The notes under the pieces were generated by a model. It saw only the letters and a list, made by a program, of their open reading frames with translations, was not told the origin of the DNA and did no database searches. Of a stretch of DNA of 64,000 bases, positions 37,478 to 46,847 are shown piece after piece. This stretch comes from CBDCLY01 sp965218715. Its GTDB lineage: Bacteria > Bacteroidota > Bacteroidia > Flavobacteriales_E > Vicingaceae. A program made the position numbers and the translations under genes. The stretch is from assembly GCA_965218715.1 (NCBI GenBank), contig CBDCLY010000038.1, positions 1 through 64,000 of the forward strand, read 5' to 3'. Positions within the stretch are counted from its first letter, which is position 1. Every line of letters starts with the position of its first letter.

Positions 37478-38020
37478 TTATTTGTTGTTTTCATTTCCTG
37501 GTTTAATACCCATCCTTCTTAATACATCATCACTTTTATCGTATTTAGGATTTGCATAAACCATGGTTAAATTACTGGATTTGTCGAATATTATAGCGTA
37601 TCTACCAACGTTGGCAGTTTCCTTGAACAGCTTGATAAATTTTTTCTTGAATTGGTTTGATCAATTCTTTTCTTCTTTTAAAAAGTTCGCCATCAACACC
37701 AAATTTTGATTTTTTAAAATCTAATGCTTCTTGTTCTTTTTTAACAATTGCTTCCCTTCTTTTATTTTTTCATTTGATCAGTAAGCAAAATTTCCTCGGC
37801 TTGATAATCAAGGTTCATCTTGTCAATTTGTTTGTATTTGCTTTCCAATTGCTTTTGCCATTGTTCTGAAAGCCCATCCAATTGTTTTTTTGCCTCTCTA
37901 TATTCTGGCACATTTTGCAAAATATATTGAGTGTCAATGAAAGCAAATTTTTGAGCTTTTACTGCATTGAAGCTTAACAATGTTATGAGAACAAGATAGA
38001 AGCTGAATGTGTTTTTTCAT
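37478..38020 (-). CDS. OmpH/Skp-family periplasmic chaperone, copy 2 (three frameshifts)
   Basis: Paralogue of the downstream gene. After removing one A from the A6 run (complement of 38012-38017) the signal peptide reads MKNTFSFYLVLITLLSFNAVKAQ. It continues KFAFIDTQYILQNVPEYREAKKQ and a coiled coil with LDYQAEEILLTDQM. Two more single-base insertions (near 37765 and 37632) must be removed to reach ANVGRYAIIFDKSSNLTMVYANP and the stop at 37478. The corrected length is 180 aa. Confidence 0.83.
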
Positions 38021-38040
38021 GTGAACCATTATAATTTTTA

Positions 38041-40574
38041 TTACCAACCTCCAATGTTTCCACCGATTGTAAAGTGAAATTCAGTTTTCTGATTTGGGTC
38101 TGTTACACCTGGGATTTCATCAAAACGATAACCCCAATCTAATCCTAACAATCCAAAGAACGGCATGTAAATTCTGACCCCAACACCGGCTGATCTTCTT
38201 ACCTCAAAAGGAGAGAATTGGTCAAAATCAAACCATGAATTTCCGGCTTCTGCAAAAGCTAGGCCATAAATTGTAGCAGTTGGATTTAAGGAGAAAGGAT
38301 ACCTTATCTCCATCGTATACTTACTTACGACAGATGCCCCAACGTTTGGAGAAAGTGCTCTATCAGCATAGCCTCTTAGAGCAATTATTTCACTTCCATC
38401 TAAATTGAAACCACTAAGTCCATCACCTCCAAGGTAAAACCTTTCAAATGGAGATTGGCCTAAATTGTCATTGTAGTTTCCTAGGTAACCAAATCCAACT
38501 TTAGAATTTAGCACTAGCTTTCCTGCCAAAGTAGTGAACCAAGAAGAATTGTATTTCCATTTATGGAATTCGACTAGTTTTATAACGTTCCTGATTACTC
38601 AGTCCATCATAATTTTCTCTATTGTCAAATAATGAAAACGGAGGAGTAATTTGGAGAGAAAGGGAAGTTTGTGATCCACTTCTAGGATAAATAGGTGCAT
38701 CAATTGAGTTTCTAGAAAAAACGGTTTTAAAACTCAAGTTGTGTGCATAACCTGTTCCAAATATGAAATTCCCCCAGTTTTGCAGATCATAATATTGATA
38801 ACTAACCTCATTGTAAATGGTGAAAAAATCATCTGGCCATGTTAACCTTCTACCTAATCCTACAGAGGCTCCCCAAATTCCCAAAGCCTGTCTATTGGGG
38901 TTAAGAATTGTTTGTCCCGTTTCACTTTGAATTGTTTTTTCTGCACCGTTGGTTTGCTTAGAAAATAACCACTAATACTTAAGCTATTTGGTTTTCGACC
39001 TCCTAACCAGGGTTCAGTAAATGAGATGTTATACGATTGAAAAAATTGTCCGTTCGTTTGGGCTCTTAAGCTCAAACGCTGTCCGTCACCCGCAGGCAAT
39101 GGTTTCCAAGCATCCTTCTTGAAAAAACCGTTTTGCAGAGAAATTATTGAATGACAAACCAAGACTTCCTACCACACGGCCGCCGCCCCAACCACCAGAA
39201 AGTTCTACTTGATCAGATGGTTGTTCTTGAACAACATATTCGATATCTACTGTTCCACTAGATTGATCAGGAACAGGATTTACACCTAAATTTTCTTGAT
39301 TAAAATAGCCCAATTGCAATAATTCTCTTTGGGTACGAATTATGTCTGAGCGGACTAAATAGATCGCCTGGATTTGTTCTTATTTCTCTTCGAATAACGT
39401 GGTCGTTAGTTTTTGTATTTCCAATGATAGTTACCTTGTTAATTCTAGCTTGCTGGCCTTCTCTAAGACGAATTTCAAAGTCAATCGTATCTTTTCTAAC
39501 TTGCTTTTCTACTACATTGGGTTGAAAAAATAAATAACCATCGTCTAAGTATAAAGAGCTGATGTCTCTTCCGCTAGGGTCTTGGTATATTCGCTGATCG
39601 AAAAGTTCCTGGTTAAATAAATCCCCCTTTTTTATGCCTAAGATTCTATCCAATTCTTCATTGCTGAATTTTGTATTCCCTATCCAATTAATATTTCCAA
39701 AATAATATTGATCTCCTTCTACTACATCAAGGTAAACACTTAGCCTTTTCTTATTAATGTGAACTATGGAATCATTGGCAATTTTTGCATCTCTGTATCC
39801 TTTTGAATTGTACTTGGCAATTATTGATTTCTGATCAATTTCGTAATCGTTTTGGATGAACTTAGATGCTTTAAAAAGACGAATAAATTTTTTCCTTTTG
39901 GTGTTTTTCATTGCGCGACGAATTGCTTTGTCTGCCAATGCTTCATTTCCATTAATGAAGATGTCTTTAACTTTTATTCTTTCGTTCTTTTTTACGTGAA
40001 TAGTAATTACTGTGCTATTTTTTAGGCTCGTGTCTGGACTTTGCACGATATCAACCTCAGCATTGTAATATCCCTTATCCACAAAATGATTCAAAACAAC
40101 ATTTCTAGTATTGCTTATTAGATTTGGAGTAACCACCTTTCCGCGAATTAGGCGAATATCTTCCCTAAGGGACTCTTGCTTCCCTTTTCTAACTCCTTTA
40201 AATCTAAATTTTGACAATCTCGGCCTTTCCTCTACAAGAATTTGTAAAAAGATTAAATCTCCTTGAACCTTTGAAGCATTGATGCTAATGTCTGTAAACA
40301 ATTCTTGACTCCAAAGTTTTTTTATCGCCTTAGAAACTTGTTCTCCTGGGACTTGAATTTCTTGTCCAACATCTAAACCCGAAATTGCAATTAAAGCAGT
40401 GTGGTCTAGGTTCTGGGTTCCTACAACATTAATCCCTCCAATCTCAAAAGTTCTAGGAGAGGTATAGTCCAAAACATCTAGGCTAGAGCTAGCTGAAATT
40501 TGACTCCAAAGACAATTGGAAAAACAAACAGCTAAAAAGAGTAATAAGTAATTATGTATTTTGCGATGCGTCAT
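38041..40574 (-). CDS. bamA: Outer-membrane protein assembly factor BamA (four frameshifts)
   Basis: Omp85 insertase for beta-barrel proteins. A signal peptide is followed by POTRA repeats over roughly residues 45-420 (FEIGGINVVGTQNLDHTALI, RLSKFRFKGVRKGKQES, IKVKDIFINGNEALADKAIRR, RINKVTIIGNTKTNDHVIRRE). A 16-strand barrel ends in a terminal aromatic residue (GGNIGGW). DFEIRLREGQQARI and SLGLSFNNFS are typical. Frame breaks lie near 39352, 39125, 38955 and 38580. Corrected length is about 844 aa. An essential gene broken four times argues for consensus error. It overlaps uppS by 23 bp. Confidence 0.9.
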
Positions 40575-41313
40575 CTAATTGTTCACTAGTTTTTCCAAAT
40601 CGACGCTCTCTTCCTTGATAATCAAGTATTGCATCCCATAAGTCTTCTTTCCTGAAATCAGGCCATAATTTATTGGTAAAGTACAATTCTGCGTAGGCCA
40701 ATTGCCACATCAAAAAATTACTAATTCTCAATTCTCCGCTTGTTCGAATCAATAATTCAGGGTCTGGCATATTTGCGGTGCAAAGATAATCCGTGAAATC
40801 GCTTTCGCTAACATTTTCAATTTCCTTTGCGCCGGATTTAACATCATTTAACAGCGAATTAACCGCTTTTAAGATTTCCCACCTAGAACTATAACTGAGG
40901 GCTAAGGTTAAAGTCATCCCAGAATTCGCTGAAGTAATTTCTATTGCCTTATTTAATTCTTGGATGCAACTTTTCGGCAAAGATTCTAAATTGCCAATAG
41001 CATTTAGTTGAATATTATTTTTGTTAAGTGTTTTGGTCTCTTTTGATATCGTACTCACCAAAAGCGTCATTAATGCATTTACTTCTGCTTTGGGTCTATT
41101 CCAGTTTTCAGTTGAGAATGCATATAATGTTAGGTACTTTATTCCTAATTCCGCTGCGCCTTCTGTTATTTCACGAACAGATTTCACGCCATTTCGATGC
41201 CCAAACACTCTGGCCTTGCCATTTTTCTTTGCCCACCTTCCATTGCCATCCATTATCACTGCGATGTGATTTGGAAGGTTCTCTTTGTTAATATGCTTAG
41301 GTGAGCTCATCAT
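40552..41313 (-). CDS. uppS: Isoprenyl transferase (undecaprenyl diphosphate synthase)
   Basis: Cis-prenyltransferase that makes the lipid carrier for peptidoglycan and other glycans. At 253 aa it has Asp22 in VIMDGNGRWAKKNGK, HRNGVKSVREI, FSTENWNRP and LLIRTSGELRISNFLMWQLAYAEL. It is intact between frameshifted neighbours. Its 3' end overlaps the bamA start, so the two are coupled. Confidence 0.95.
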   Translation of the reverse strand: MMSSPKHINKENLPNHIAVIMDGNGRWAKKNGKARVFGHRNGVKSVREITEGAAELGIKYLTLYAFSTENWNRPKAEVNALMTLLVSTISKETKTLNKNNIQLNAIGNLESLPKSCIQELNKAIEITSANSGMTLTLALSYSSRWEILKAVNSLLNDVKSGAKEIENVSESDFTDYLCTANMPDPELLIRTSGELRISNFLMWQLAYAELYFTNKLWPDFRKEDLWDAILDYQGRERRFGKTSEQLDDASQNT

Positions 41314-41346
41314 TTTTTCAGGCTGGCAAATATCCGATTATTAAAG

Positions 41347-41354
41347 CAAAATTA
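41347..41354 (-). promoter_or_regulatory. Candidate -7 box (TAATTTTG) upstream of uppS
   Basis: A TAnnTTTG match overlapping the end of the PorG-like gene, with a leader of about 30 nt to uppS. It could drive uppS-bamA-ompH apart from the upstream genes. Confidence 0.25.
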
Positions 41355-42060
41355 AAATTCATAAACAGGGCATGGACCTACCTTATTAATCTTGTAGGTA
41401 AGTTCAAATCCAGAGATGACATACCAATCATTATCATACTCTTTTCCTTGTTCTAATAATATATTGAATCGATTACTTAGTCCGTCTAGATGATCATTTG
41501 AAGTTTTTCTAAACCCCCATTCAGCATTAAAACTAAGACGATTTCCGATGCTTAGTTTAATTCCTGGCCCAAAGGGGAGCCGCCATTCCATTGCCAGCTT
41601 CAGTGGCTTCATTACCGATTTCAACACCATTTAATGTTGCTGTTGGGTTATATGAATAGTAAGCTGCACCAACAAATAAGTATGGAGAAAAGAAGTGCTT
41701 TGGGTCGCCCACTGCATAAGGCAAAAAGTTAAATTCTATTCTAGCAGAGAGCTCTGTTAAATTGGTAGTGAATTCGTTCAATCTCAATTGATTAAATTCT
41801 ATGCTACTCAATTCATCCTTCCCCCTTAATTTTGTTTTGACAAGAGTGCTCCTTAAACTATAACGTTTATTCAGATTATATCTAAATGAAAGGCCATAAG
41901 CCAGGCTTCCGATATCATTTCCGAAATGTTTATTTGGATTAACTTCTCCCAAATAATAAGATCTTCCAATAAAGACACCAAATTCTGAAGTTTTCTTTTG
42001 AGCGTTTAGACCAAAAATGGACGCTAGCATTAAAAAGCAAACGAATACGCTTTTTTTCAT
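41352..42060 (-). CDS. PorG-like outer-membrane protein, DUF6089 family, copy 1 (frameshifted)
   Basis: A beta-barrel protein of the family that contains the T9SS component PorG. A signal peptide (MKKSVFVCFLMLASIFGLNAQ) is followed by EFGVFIGRSYYLGEVNPNKHF, SLRSTLVKTKLRG and FLPYAVGDPKHFFSPYLFVGAAYYSYNP. After one extra base near 41580 the frame continues LPFGPGIKLSIGNRLSFNAEWGFRKT and ends in a terminal aromatic (VYEF). The corrected length is 235 aa. Whether it is the T9SS PorG itself cannot be decided here. Confidence 0.78.
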
Positions 42061-42093
42061 GGTCGAGAAACGGATTGATGAGTCGTTTAGTAT

Positions 42094-43044
42094 TTAGAAC
42101 TTTGGTCGACTTCTTCTTCTTTTAACTATTTTTCTGGAAACAGTAATAAGCCCTGTCATAAAAGCATCTCTGTCTGTAGGGTCTCCTCTCTGCTCTCCAA
42201 CTAAATCTAAGCCATCTGGTATTCTTCCAGGAGCCGTTAAATTATAGATGTTACGATCTGAGAGAGCTGCAGCTCTATTGGCTTCAGGAACAGACGCCCC
42301 AGCTTTTATTTTTTCATCAAATATGTTTTGTCTTCCATAATAAGAACCACTTACATCATCAATGTAATCAGTAAATGTCATTCTCATGGTAAATTCAACA
42401 TTTACAGCCCAGTATCGATCTATGGATTTACCTACTCCTACGCCATAAGGGATAGTAAATGTTGTTCTTTTGTATGGAGATGGGCCATCTGGCAAACCTT
42501 GACCTTCTGTGCCAATAGGTTGAAGAGCTATCCATTGTCCTTGGTATTCTGTTTTAGGATTGAAATACATGAAACCAATACCACCAAAAACATACAAGTC
42601 CATGGCAATTCCTTTTCTTCCTCTTACCCCTCTTAACCTGTATAAATTTCCTCGTGAATTTTGAATCAAGTAAAGTTCTACTAATCCATTTACTTCAAGA
42701 AACCCAGATCTAAAATGTAAATTTCTTCCTCTTCTAGCCACTTCAAGCGTGTTCGCATCATCGCCTTTAAGAATTCCCCAAGATAAATTTGTTCTAAGAA
42801 AAATATAACTATTTAACTGGTATCTATAACCGACCATTAGAGATGGACGAGTGGCAACAAAGTCTAAATCTACCAAACCATCGCGACCAATGTCGTTAGC
42901 ACCTCCTAAATCGCCTAGAAAGTTGGTTACTCCTATTCCACCAGTAATTTGTCTTCTGTATTGCTTCCAGCGCTGAGCATCAGCCAGTTGGGGCAATAAT
43001 AGCACCAGGCAAAATAGAATAATATGTAAGCTGTATTTTCGCAC
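42094..43044 (-). CDS. PorG-like outer-membrane protein, DUF6089 family, copy 2
   Basis: A 316-aa barrel protein from a GTG start at 43044, giving a clean signal peptide (MRKYSLHIILFCLVLLLPQLADAQ). A promoter box at 43051-43058 makes an upstream TTG impossible. It carries ITGGIGVTNFLGDLGGAND, SLMVGYRYQLNSYIFLRTNLSWG, LYVFGGIGFMYFNPK, GVGVGKSIDRYWAVNVEF and a basic tail RKIVKRRRSRPKF. It resembles the adjacent gene, and the pair looks like an old duplication. The basic C-terminus is unusual for a barrel. Confidence 0.75.
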   Translation of the reverse strand: MRKYSLHIILFCLVLLLPQLADAQRWKQYRRQITGGIGVTNFLGDLGGANDIGRDGLVDLDFVATRPSLMVGYRYQLNSYIFLRTNLSWGILKGDDANTLEVARRGRNLHFRSGFLEVNGLVELYLIQNSRGNLYRLRGVRGRKGIAMDLYVFGGIGFMYFNPKTEYQGQWIALQPIGTEGQGLPDGPSPYKRTTFTIPYGVGVGKSIDRYWAVNVEFTMRMTFTDYIDDVSGSYYGRQNIFDEKIKAGASVPEANRAAALSDRNIYNLTAPGRIPDGLDLVGEQRGDPTDRDAFMTGLITVSRKIVKRRRSRPKF

Positions 43045-43050
43045 GAAACG

Positions 43051-43058
43051 CAAATATA
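43051..43058 (-). promoter_or_regulatory. -7 box (TATATTTG) of the second PorG-like gene
   Basis: A TAnnTTTG match whose last base is 7 nt from the GTG start at 43044. It decides that start. Confidence 0.45.
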
Positions 43059-43098
43059 ACCAGATAATTCTTTATAAAACGCCGATTAAAATGATATT

Positions 43099-43977
43099 CT
43101 ACTCATTTCTTTTATCAAAACCCCAATTTAATTTATTTCTTAAACTTTGAATGAAGCTGTCATTCTCAAGCTGAACTAGGGAAACGGTATGAGTAGCCTT
43201 TTGAATTTTGAAGCAAGAATTGTTTTTAATTTTTTCAGATTTGCTGTCCAAGGCAATTAAATGGGAGTCCGTTCTGCCTTTAACTTGAACTTCTAAAATA
43301 GATCCATCGCTAATCACGATTGGTCTAACATTTAAATTGTGGGGTGCAATTGGTGTTATCACAAAGTTTCCGCTTCCGGGAAACAAAATAGGGCCACCAC
43401 CACTTAAAGAGTAGGCAGTGGATCCTGTTGCTGTAGCTACAATTAAGCCATCAGTCCAGTAGGTGTTTAAATGAATACCATCAACTTTTACATCTACGGT
43501 AATCATCGAAGAACTGTCACGTTTTAGGAGACTTATTTCATTCAATGCATAGGGGTAACCATCAAAACTGAAATCTTCGCCTTCCAACTTTAAGAGTGTC
43601 CTTTCTTCAAGGTTAAACTTATTGGAAATTAAACAGTGGATTGCATGCTCAAACTCGTTCAATGCTGTGTTGGAGAGAAAACCCAAACGGCCGGCATTGA
43701 CACCAAGAATTGGGATGCCAGAATTTCTAATCATGGAGACTGCTTCTAGAAAAGTTCCATCTCCTCCAATACTAATTAAAAAATCTGTTTCAGGAATTAG
43801 ATCAATGTAGTCCTTAAAAAAGAGGACTTCTTTTGGAATGTCATTTCCAAATTGACTTGCTATACCTTGATGTAGTTTTATTTTTATACCATCTCGAATA
43901 AGATTATGGATACTCTCTAGTACAACTTTTAATTGCCCTTGTGCTAAAGATTTACCATAAACTGCTATTGTCATCAT
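43099..43977 (-). CDS. nadK: NAD kinase
   Basis: Makes NADP from NAD. At 292 aa it has GGDGTFLEAV at residues 71-80, GRLGFLSNT, LNEISLLKRD, DGLIVATATGSTAYSLSGGGP and ITPIAPHNLNVRPIV. The start overlaps the upstream Omp85 gene region by 1-2 bp, so it is in the same transcript. Confidence 0.95.
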   Translation of the reverse strand: MMTIAVYGKSLAQGQLKVVLESIHNLIRDGIKIKLHQGIASQFGNDIPKEVLFFKDYIDLIPETDFLISIGGDGTFLEAVSMIRNSGIPILGVNAGRLGFLSNTALNEFEHAIHCLISNKFNLEERTLLKLEGEDFSFDGYPYALNEISLLKRDSSSMITVDVKVDGIHLNTYWTDGLIVATATGSTAYSLSGGGPILFPGSGNFVITPIAPHNLNVRPIVISDGSILEVQVKGRTDSHLIALDSKSEKIKNNSCFKIQKATHTVSLVQLENDSFIQSLRNKLNWGFDKRNE

Positions 43978-43978
43978 T

Positions 43979-45412
43979 TTAGATTGGAGCTACAAAGTGA
44001 AGAAATAATCCGCTTTCTCCCAATTTATTTAAAGAATATTCTAATCTAAGTACGACGTCGTAATAGGAAATGAAATCCAATCCTACTCCGGTGCTATACT
44101 GCCAGGTATTTGCTAAGCGATTATTTGGGTATCCAGTATTGTCCTCAACATAGGCCAAATCGCCAAAAACTCCAATGTATAGGGAGTAGTGAAACTCACT
44201 TATTTTTTCATACGGAATATATGGAATGCTTGCCACTTTTGGGCGAATCAATTGATATTTTAATTGTGTTTTTGCTAAACCAATGTTCTGACCATCAATA
44301 ACATAGTATTCATATGCTCGAATGGCAAAACTTGAACTATATCCTAATCCATTTTGAAGAAGATAAGGTTGGTTGTTGTTTAATGCTAGTTCTGTTCGAA
44401 GGGAATGGGCAAAATAAAAACGGTTTTTAAGATCGTAGTATTTTTTATGTAAGAGACTGATGTTGCCCAGATCTATTCCATCCTTATTTATTCCTAGACC
44501 TGATTTTTTAAATCGAGCAGAGAACAAGGACCCTTCTAAAGGATAATTTTTGGAGTCTCTTTTGTCGTGGATGAATTGATAGTAAAAGCTAAAGAATTGG
44601 TTTTTATGATTCCCTCCTCCAAGGTATTCTGGGTTAAGTTGAACAACAGTATCAAGAATTGAATACCGATCATAATCCAAGCCTATGTAATGGGTATTGA
44701 ATATCTTTTTTCTAAAACTAAAATTAAATCCTAAACCAAGGTTTTGCGTTGCATCCTTGTCATTGCTTTTAAATTGAAGCCTTTCATTGTCGTCCGAAGT
44801 GTAAGCTATTTGATCCAATCTATTATAAGAGAATTTAGTGCCGAAACCTACTTTCTGAGACTTATTGATATAAGGTACAGTGTATTTTAATCTTAATCGT
44901 TCAGTGAATCCAAATTGAGCAGTAAGGCTTAGCTTTTCTTTTCTTCCTCTAAAATTATTTCGAATTACATTCATACCATAATTTATTCTGGAGTAGTCTT
45001 TGTCTTTCCACCAAGTATTGAAATTATTATCGTCTATTTCAAATATGGGAACTGGAAATAAGTACCACCTCTCCTTAACATTTACAACAATAAAAACGTG
45101 TGAAGGATCCAACAGTGCCCAATCAATTTTCACAAAGTTGAATAAAGAAGTATTCAGCAGGTTCTTTTTAGATTGCTCTAATTCGGATAAGAAATTTTCT
45201 GATGATATGGTGTCATTTAACTGCCAGCTTAGTTCTCTAAGAATGATGTGATTTTTGGTAATGTCATTGCCAACAATTTGAATGTTTTGAATCACTTTAT
45301 CAGGGTGCTCAAACAGCAAACTATCCGTCTCTACAGGGTTTATTTTGAATGCTTGGGAAAAAATTAATCCAGGTCCAAATCCAGCGATGAATAATAGAAT
45401 AAACCTGAGCAT
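43979..45412 (-). CDS. Omp85-family outer-membrane protein (POTRA plus surface-antigen barrel)
   Basis: A 477-aa BamA/TamA-like protein with a signal peptide (MLRFILLFIAGFGPGLIFS). One POTRA domain (DKVIQNIQIVGNDITKNHIILREL ... LNTSLFNFVKI) is followed by a barrel with NRLDQIAYTSDDNERL, HDKRDSKNYPLEGS, and the terminal strands LRLEYSLNKLGESGLFLHF. A single POTRA and short length suggest a translocation or assembly role distinct from BamA. The substrate is unknown. Confidence 0.82.
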   Translation of the reverse strand: MLRFILLFIAGFGPGLIFSQAFKINPVETDSLLFEHPDKVIQNIQIVGNDITKNHIILRELSWQLNDTISSENFLSELEQSKKNLLNTSLFNFVKIDWALLDPSHVFIVVNVKERWYLFPVPIFEIDDNNFNTWWKDKDYSRINYGMNVIRNNFRGRKEKLSLTAQFGFTERLRLKYTVPYINKSQKVGFGTKFSYNRLDQIAYTSDDNERLQFKSNDKDATQNLGLGFNFSFRKKIFNTHYIGLDYDRYSILDTVVQLNPEYLGGGNHKNQFFSFYYQFIHDKRDSKNYPLEGSLFSARFKKSGLGINKDGIDLGNISLLHKKYYDLKNRFYFAHSLRTELALNNNQPYLLQNGLGYSSSFAIRAYEYYVIDGQNIGLAKTQLKYQLIRPKVASIPYIPYEKISEFHYSLYIGVFGDLAYVEDNTGYPNNRLANTWQYSTGVGLDFISYYDVVLRLEYSLNKLGESGLFLHFVAPI

Positions 45413-45413
45413 T

Positions 45414-46076
45414 CTACATGTTTAAATAATTGATAAAGGCTTGATACCTTCTTTGCATATCGTCCTCCATTTCACTTTTATGAAAGGTGCCAACTACATT
45501 GTAATTGTAGCGCTCAAAGGTTTGGATGATCCCTGATAAATCTGGTTTATTAATTTTTATGGTAACATCCATTTTTGTAGAGTCTTCATGGGTATAAATG
45601 TAGGAGCTCAGTATTTTAGCATCATTACTTTCTACTATCCTTGCAATTTCAGAAAGTGAATAATCATTGACATTTAATGCCAATTGTAATATTCCTCCTG
45701 GGTCTTTCATTGCGGCAAGTTTCGAAATCCTATCAATAAGAATCGCTAAAGAGATCACCCCTAAAAAGTGATCTTTTTCATTTAATACAGGAATACAGCT
45801 TAAATGAAGTGATGCCATTTTACTGATCACCTCATAAACATGTTCATGCTGATAAACGAAAGCTTTTTCAAGACTAAAAGTGTGATTAGCAATGGTTTCT
45901 TCTGGTTGGCTAAGGTCTAAAATATCAGCTTCCTGGATAAGGCCTAAAAATTTTTCTTGGTGAACAACAGGCAACTCCGTCAACTTAAATTCCTCCATCC
46001 AAATTAATGCTGTAGCACCAAGGTCGGAGGTTTTTAAAGGCGGGATTTCATCACTTAAAAGTTCAATTGCAACCAT
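45414..46076 (-). CDS. CBS-domain protein
   Basis: A 220-aa cytoplasmic protein with two CBS repeats (ALIWMEEFKLTELPVVHQEKFLGLIQEADIL; ISKMASLHLSCIPVLNEKDHFLGVISLAIL) that usually bind adenine nucleotides. An ACT-like C-terminal part follows (GGILQLALNVNDYSLSEIARIVE). It is commonly found beside NAD kinase and pdxJ in Bacteroidota. The regulatory target is unknown. Confidence 0.83.
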   Translation of the reverse strand: MVAIELLSDEIPPLKTSDLGATALIWMEEFKLTELPVVHQEKFLGLIQEADILDLSQPEETIANHTFSLEKAFVYQHEHVYEVISKMASLHLSCIPVLNEKDHFLGVISLAILIDRISKLAAMKDPGGILQLALNVNDYSLSEIARIVESNDAKILSSYIYTHEDSTKMDVTIKINKPDLSGIIQTFERYNYNVVGTFHKSEMEDDMQRRYQAFINYLNM

Positions 46077-46092
46077 CTTGACGGATAAACGC

Positions 46093-46100
46093 TAACTTTG
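46093..46100 (+). promoter_or_regulatory. -7 box (TAACTTTG) of pdxJ
   Basis: A TAnnTTTG match 30 nt before the pdxJ ATG, in the 53-bp divergent gap. Confidence 0.45.
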
Positions 46101-46129
46101 CTGTTTCCGTACAATATTAGTCAATAAAG

Positions 46130-46846
46130 ATGAGTAGATTAAGTGTCAATGTCAATAAAATAGCAACTCTCAGAAACGCAAGAGGGGGGAATAATCCCAA
46201 TCTAATAGAGGTGGTGAAAGATTGTGAAAAGTTTGGAGCTGAAGGAATCACCATTCATCCAAGGCCAGATGAAAGACACATTCGGTATCAAGATGCACTT
46301 GATTTAAAAAAGGTGGTTCAAACCGAATTTAATATAGAAGGATATCCATCGAAAAAATTCATTGATTTGATTCGAGAAACTAAACCAGACCAGGTCACCC
46401 TAGTGCCTGACCCACCAAATGCGCTTACCTCAGATTCTGGATGGGATCTAGAAACCAATTTAGTAAGCTTGAAGGAGTTCATTCAAAAATTAAAACCTCA
46501 TGTGGGGCGTGTAGCCATTTTTATGAACGCTGAGAAGAATGCATTATTAAGGGTTAAAGAAACTGGAACGGATCGGGTTGAATTGTATACAGGATCTTAT
46601 GCAGCGAATTACGAATCAGACCCAGGTTCGGCAATTTTACCTTTTCAAAAAGCGGCCAAGTACATTCATGAGATGGAGATAGGTTTAAATGCGGGCCATG
46701 ATTTGGATTTGAAAAATCTAGCATTTTTCAGAACTGGAATACCCAATTTGTTAGAGGTATCCATTGGTCATGCGCTAATTGCAGACTCTCTTTATTATGG
46801 ATTGGAAAATACCATACAATTGTATTTAAAACGATTAGGGAGATAA
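46130..46846 (+). CDS. pdxJ: Pyridoxine 5'-phosphate synthase
   Basis: Joins 1-deoxyxylulose 5-phosphate with the PdxA product to form pyridoxine phosphate. At 238 aa it has LSVNVNKIATLRNARGG, GITIHPRPDERHI, VTLVPDPPNALTSDSGWD, RVELYTGSYA, LNAGHDLDLKNL and EVSIGHALIADSLY. It starts a plus-strand run with the hydrolase gene 2 bp downstream. Confidence 0.96.
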   Translation: MSRLSVNVNKIATLRNARGGNNPNLIEVVKDCEKFGAEGITIHPRPDERHIRYQDALDLKKVVQTEFNIEGYPSKKFIDLIRETKPDQVTLVPDPPNALTSDSGWDLETNLVSLKEFIQKLKPHVGRVAIFMNAEKNALLRVKETGTDRVELYTGSYAANYESDPGSAILPFQKAAKYIHEMEIGLNAGHDLDLKNLAFFRTGIPNLLEVSIGHALIADSLYYGLENTIQLYLKRLGR

Positions 46847-46847
46847 A

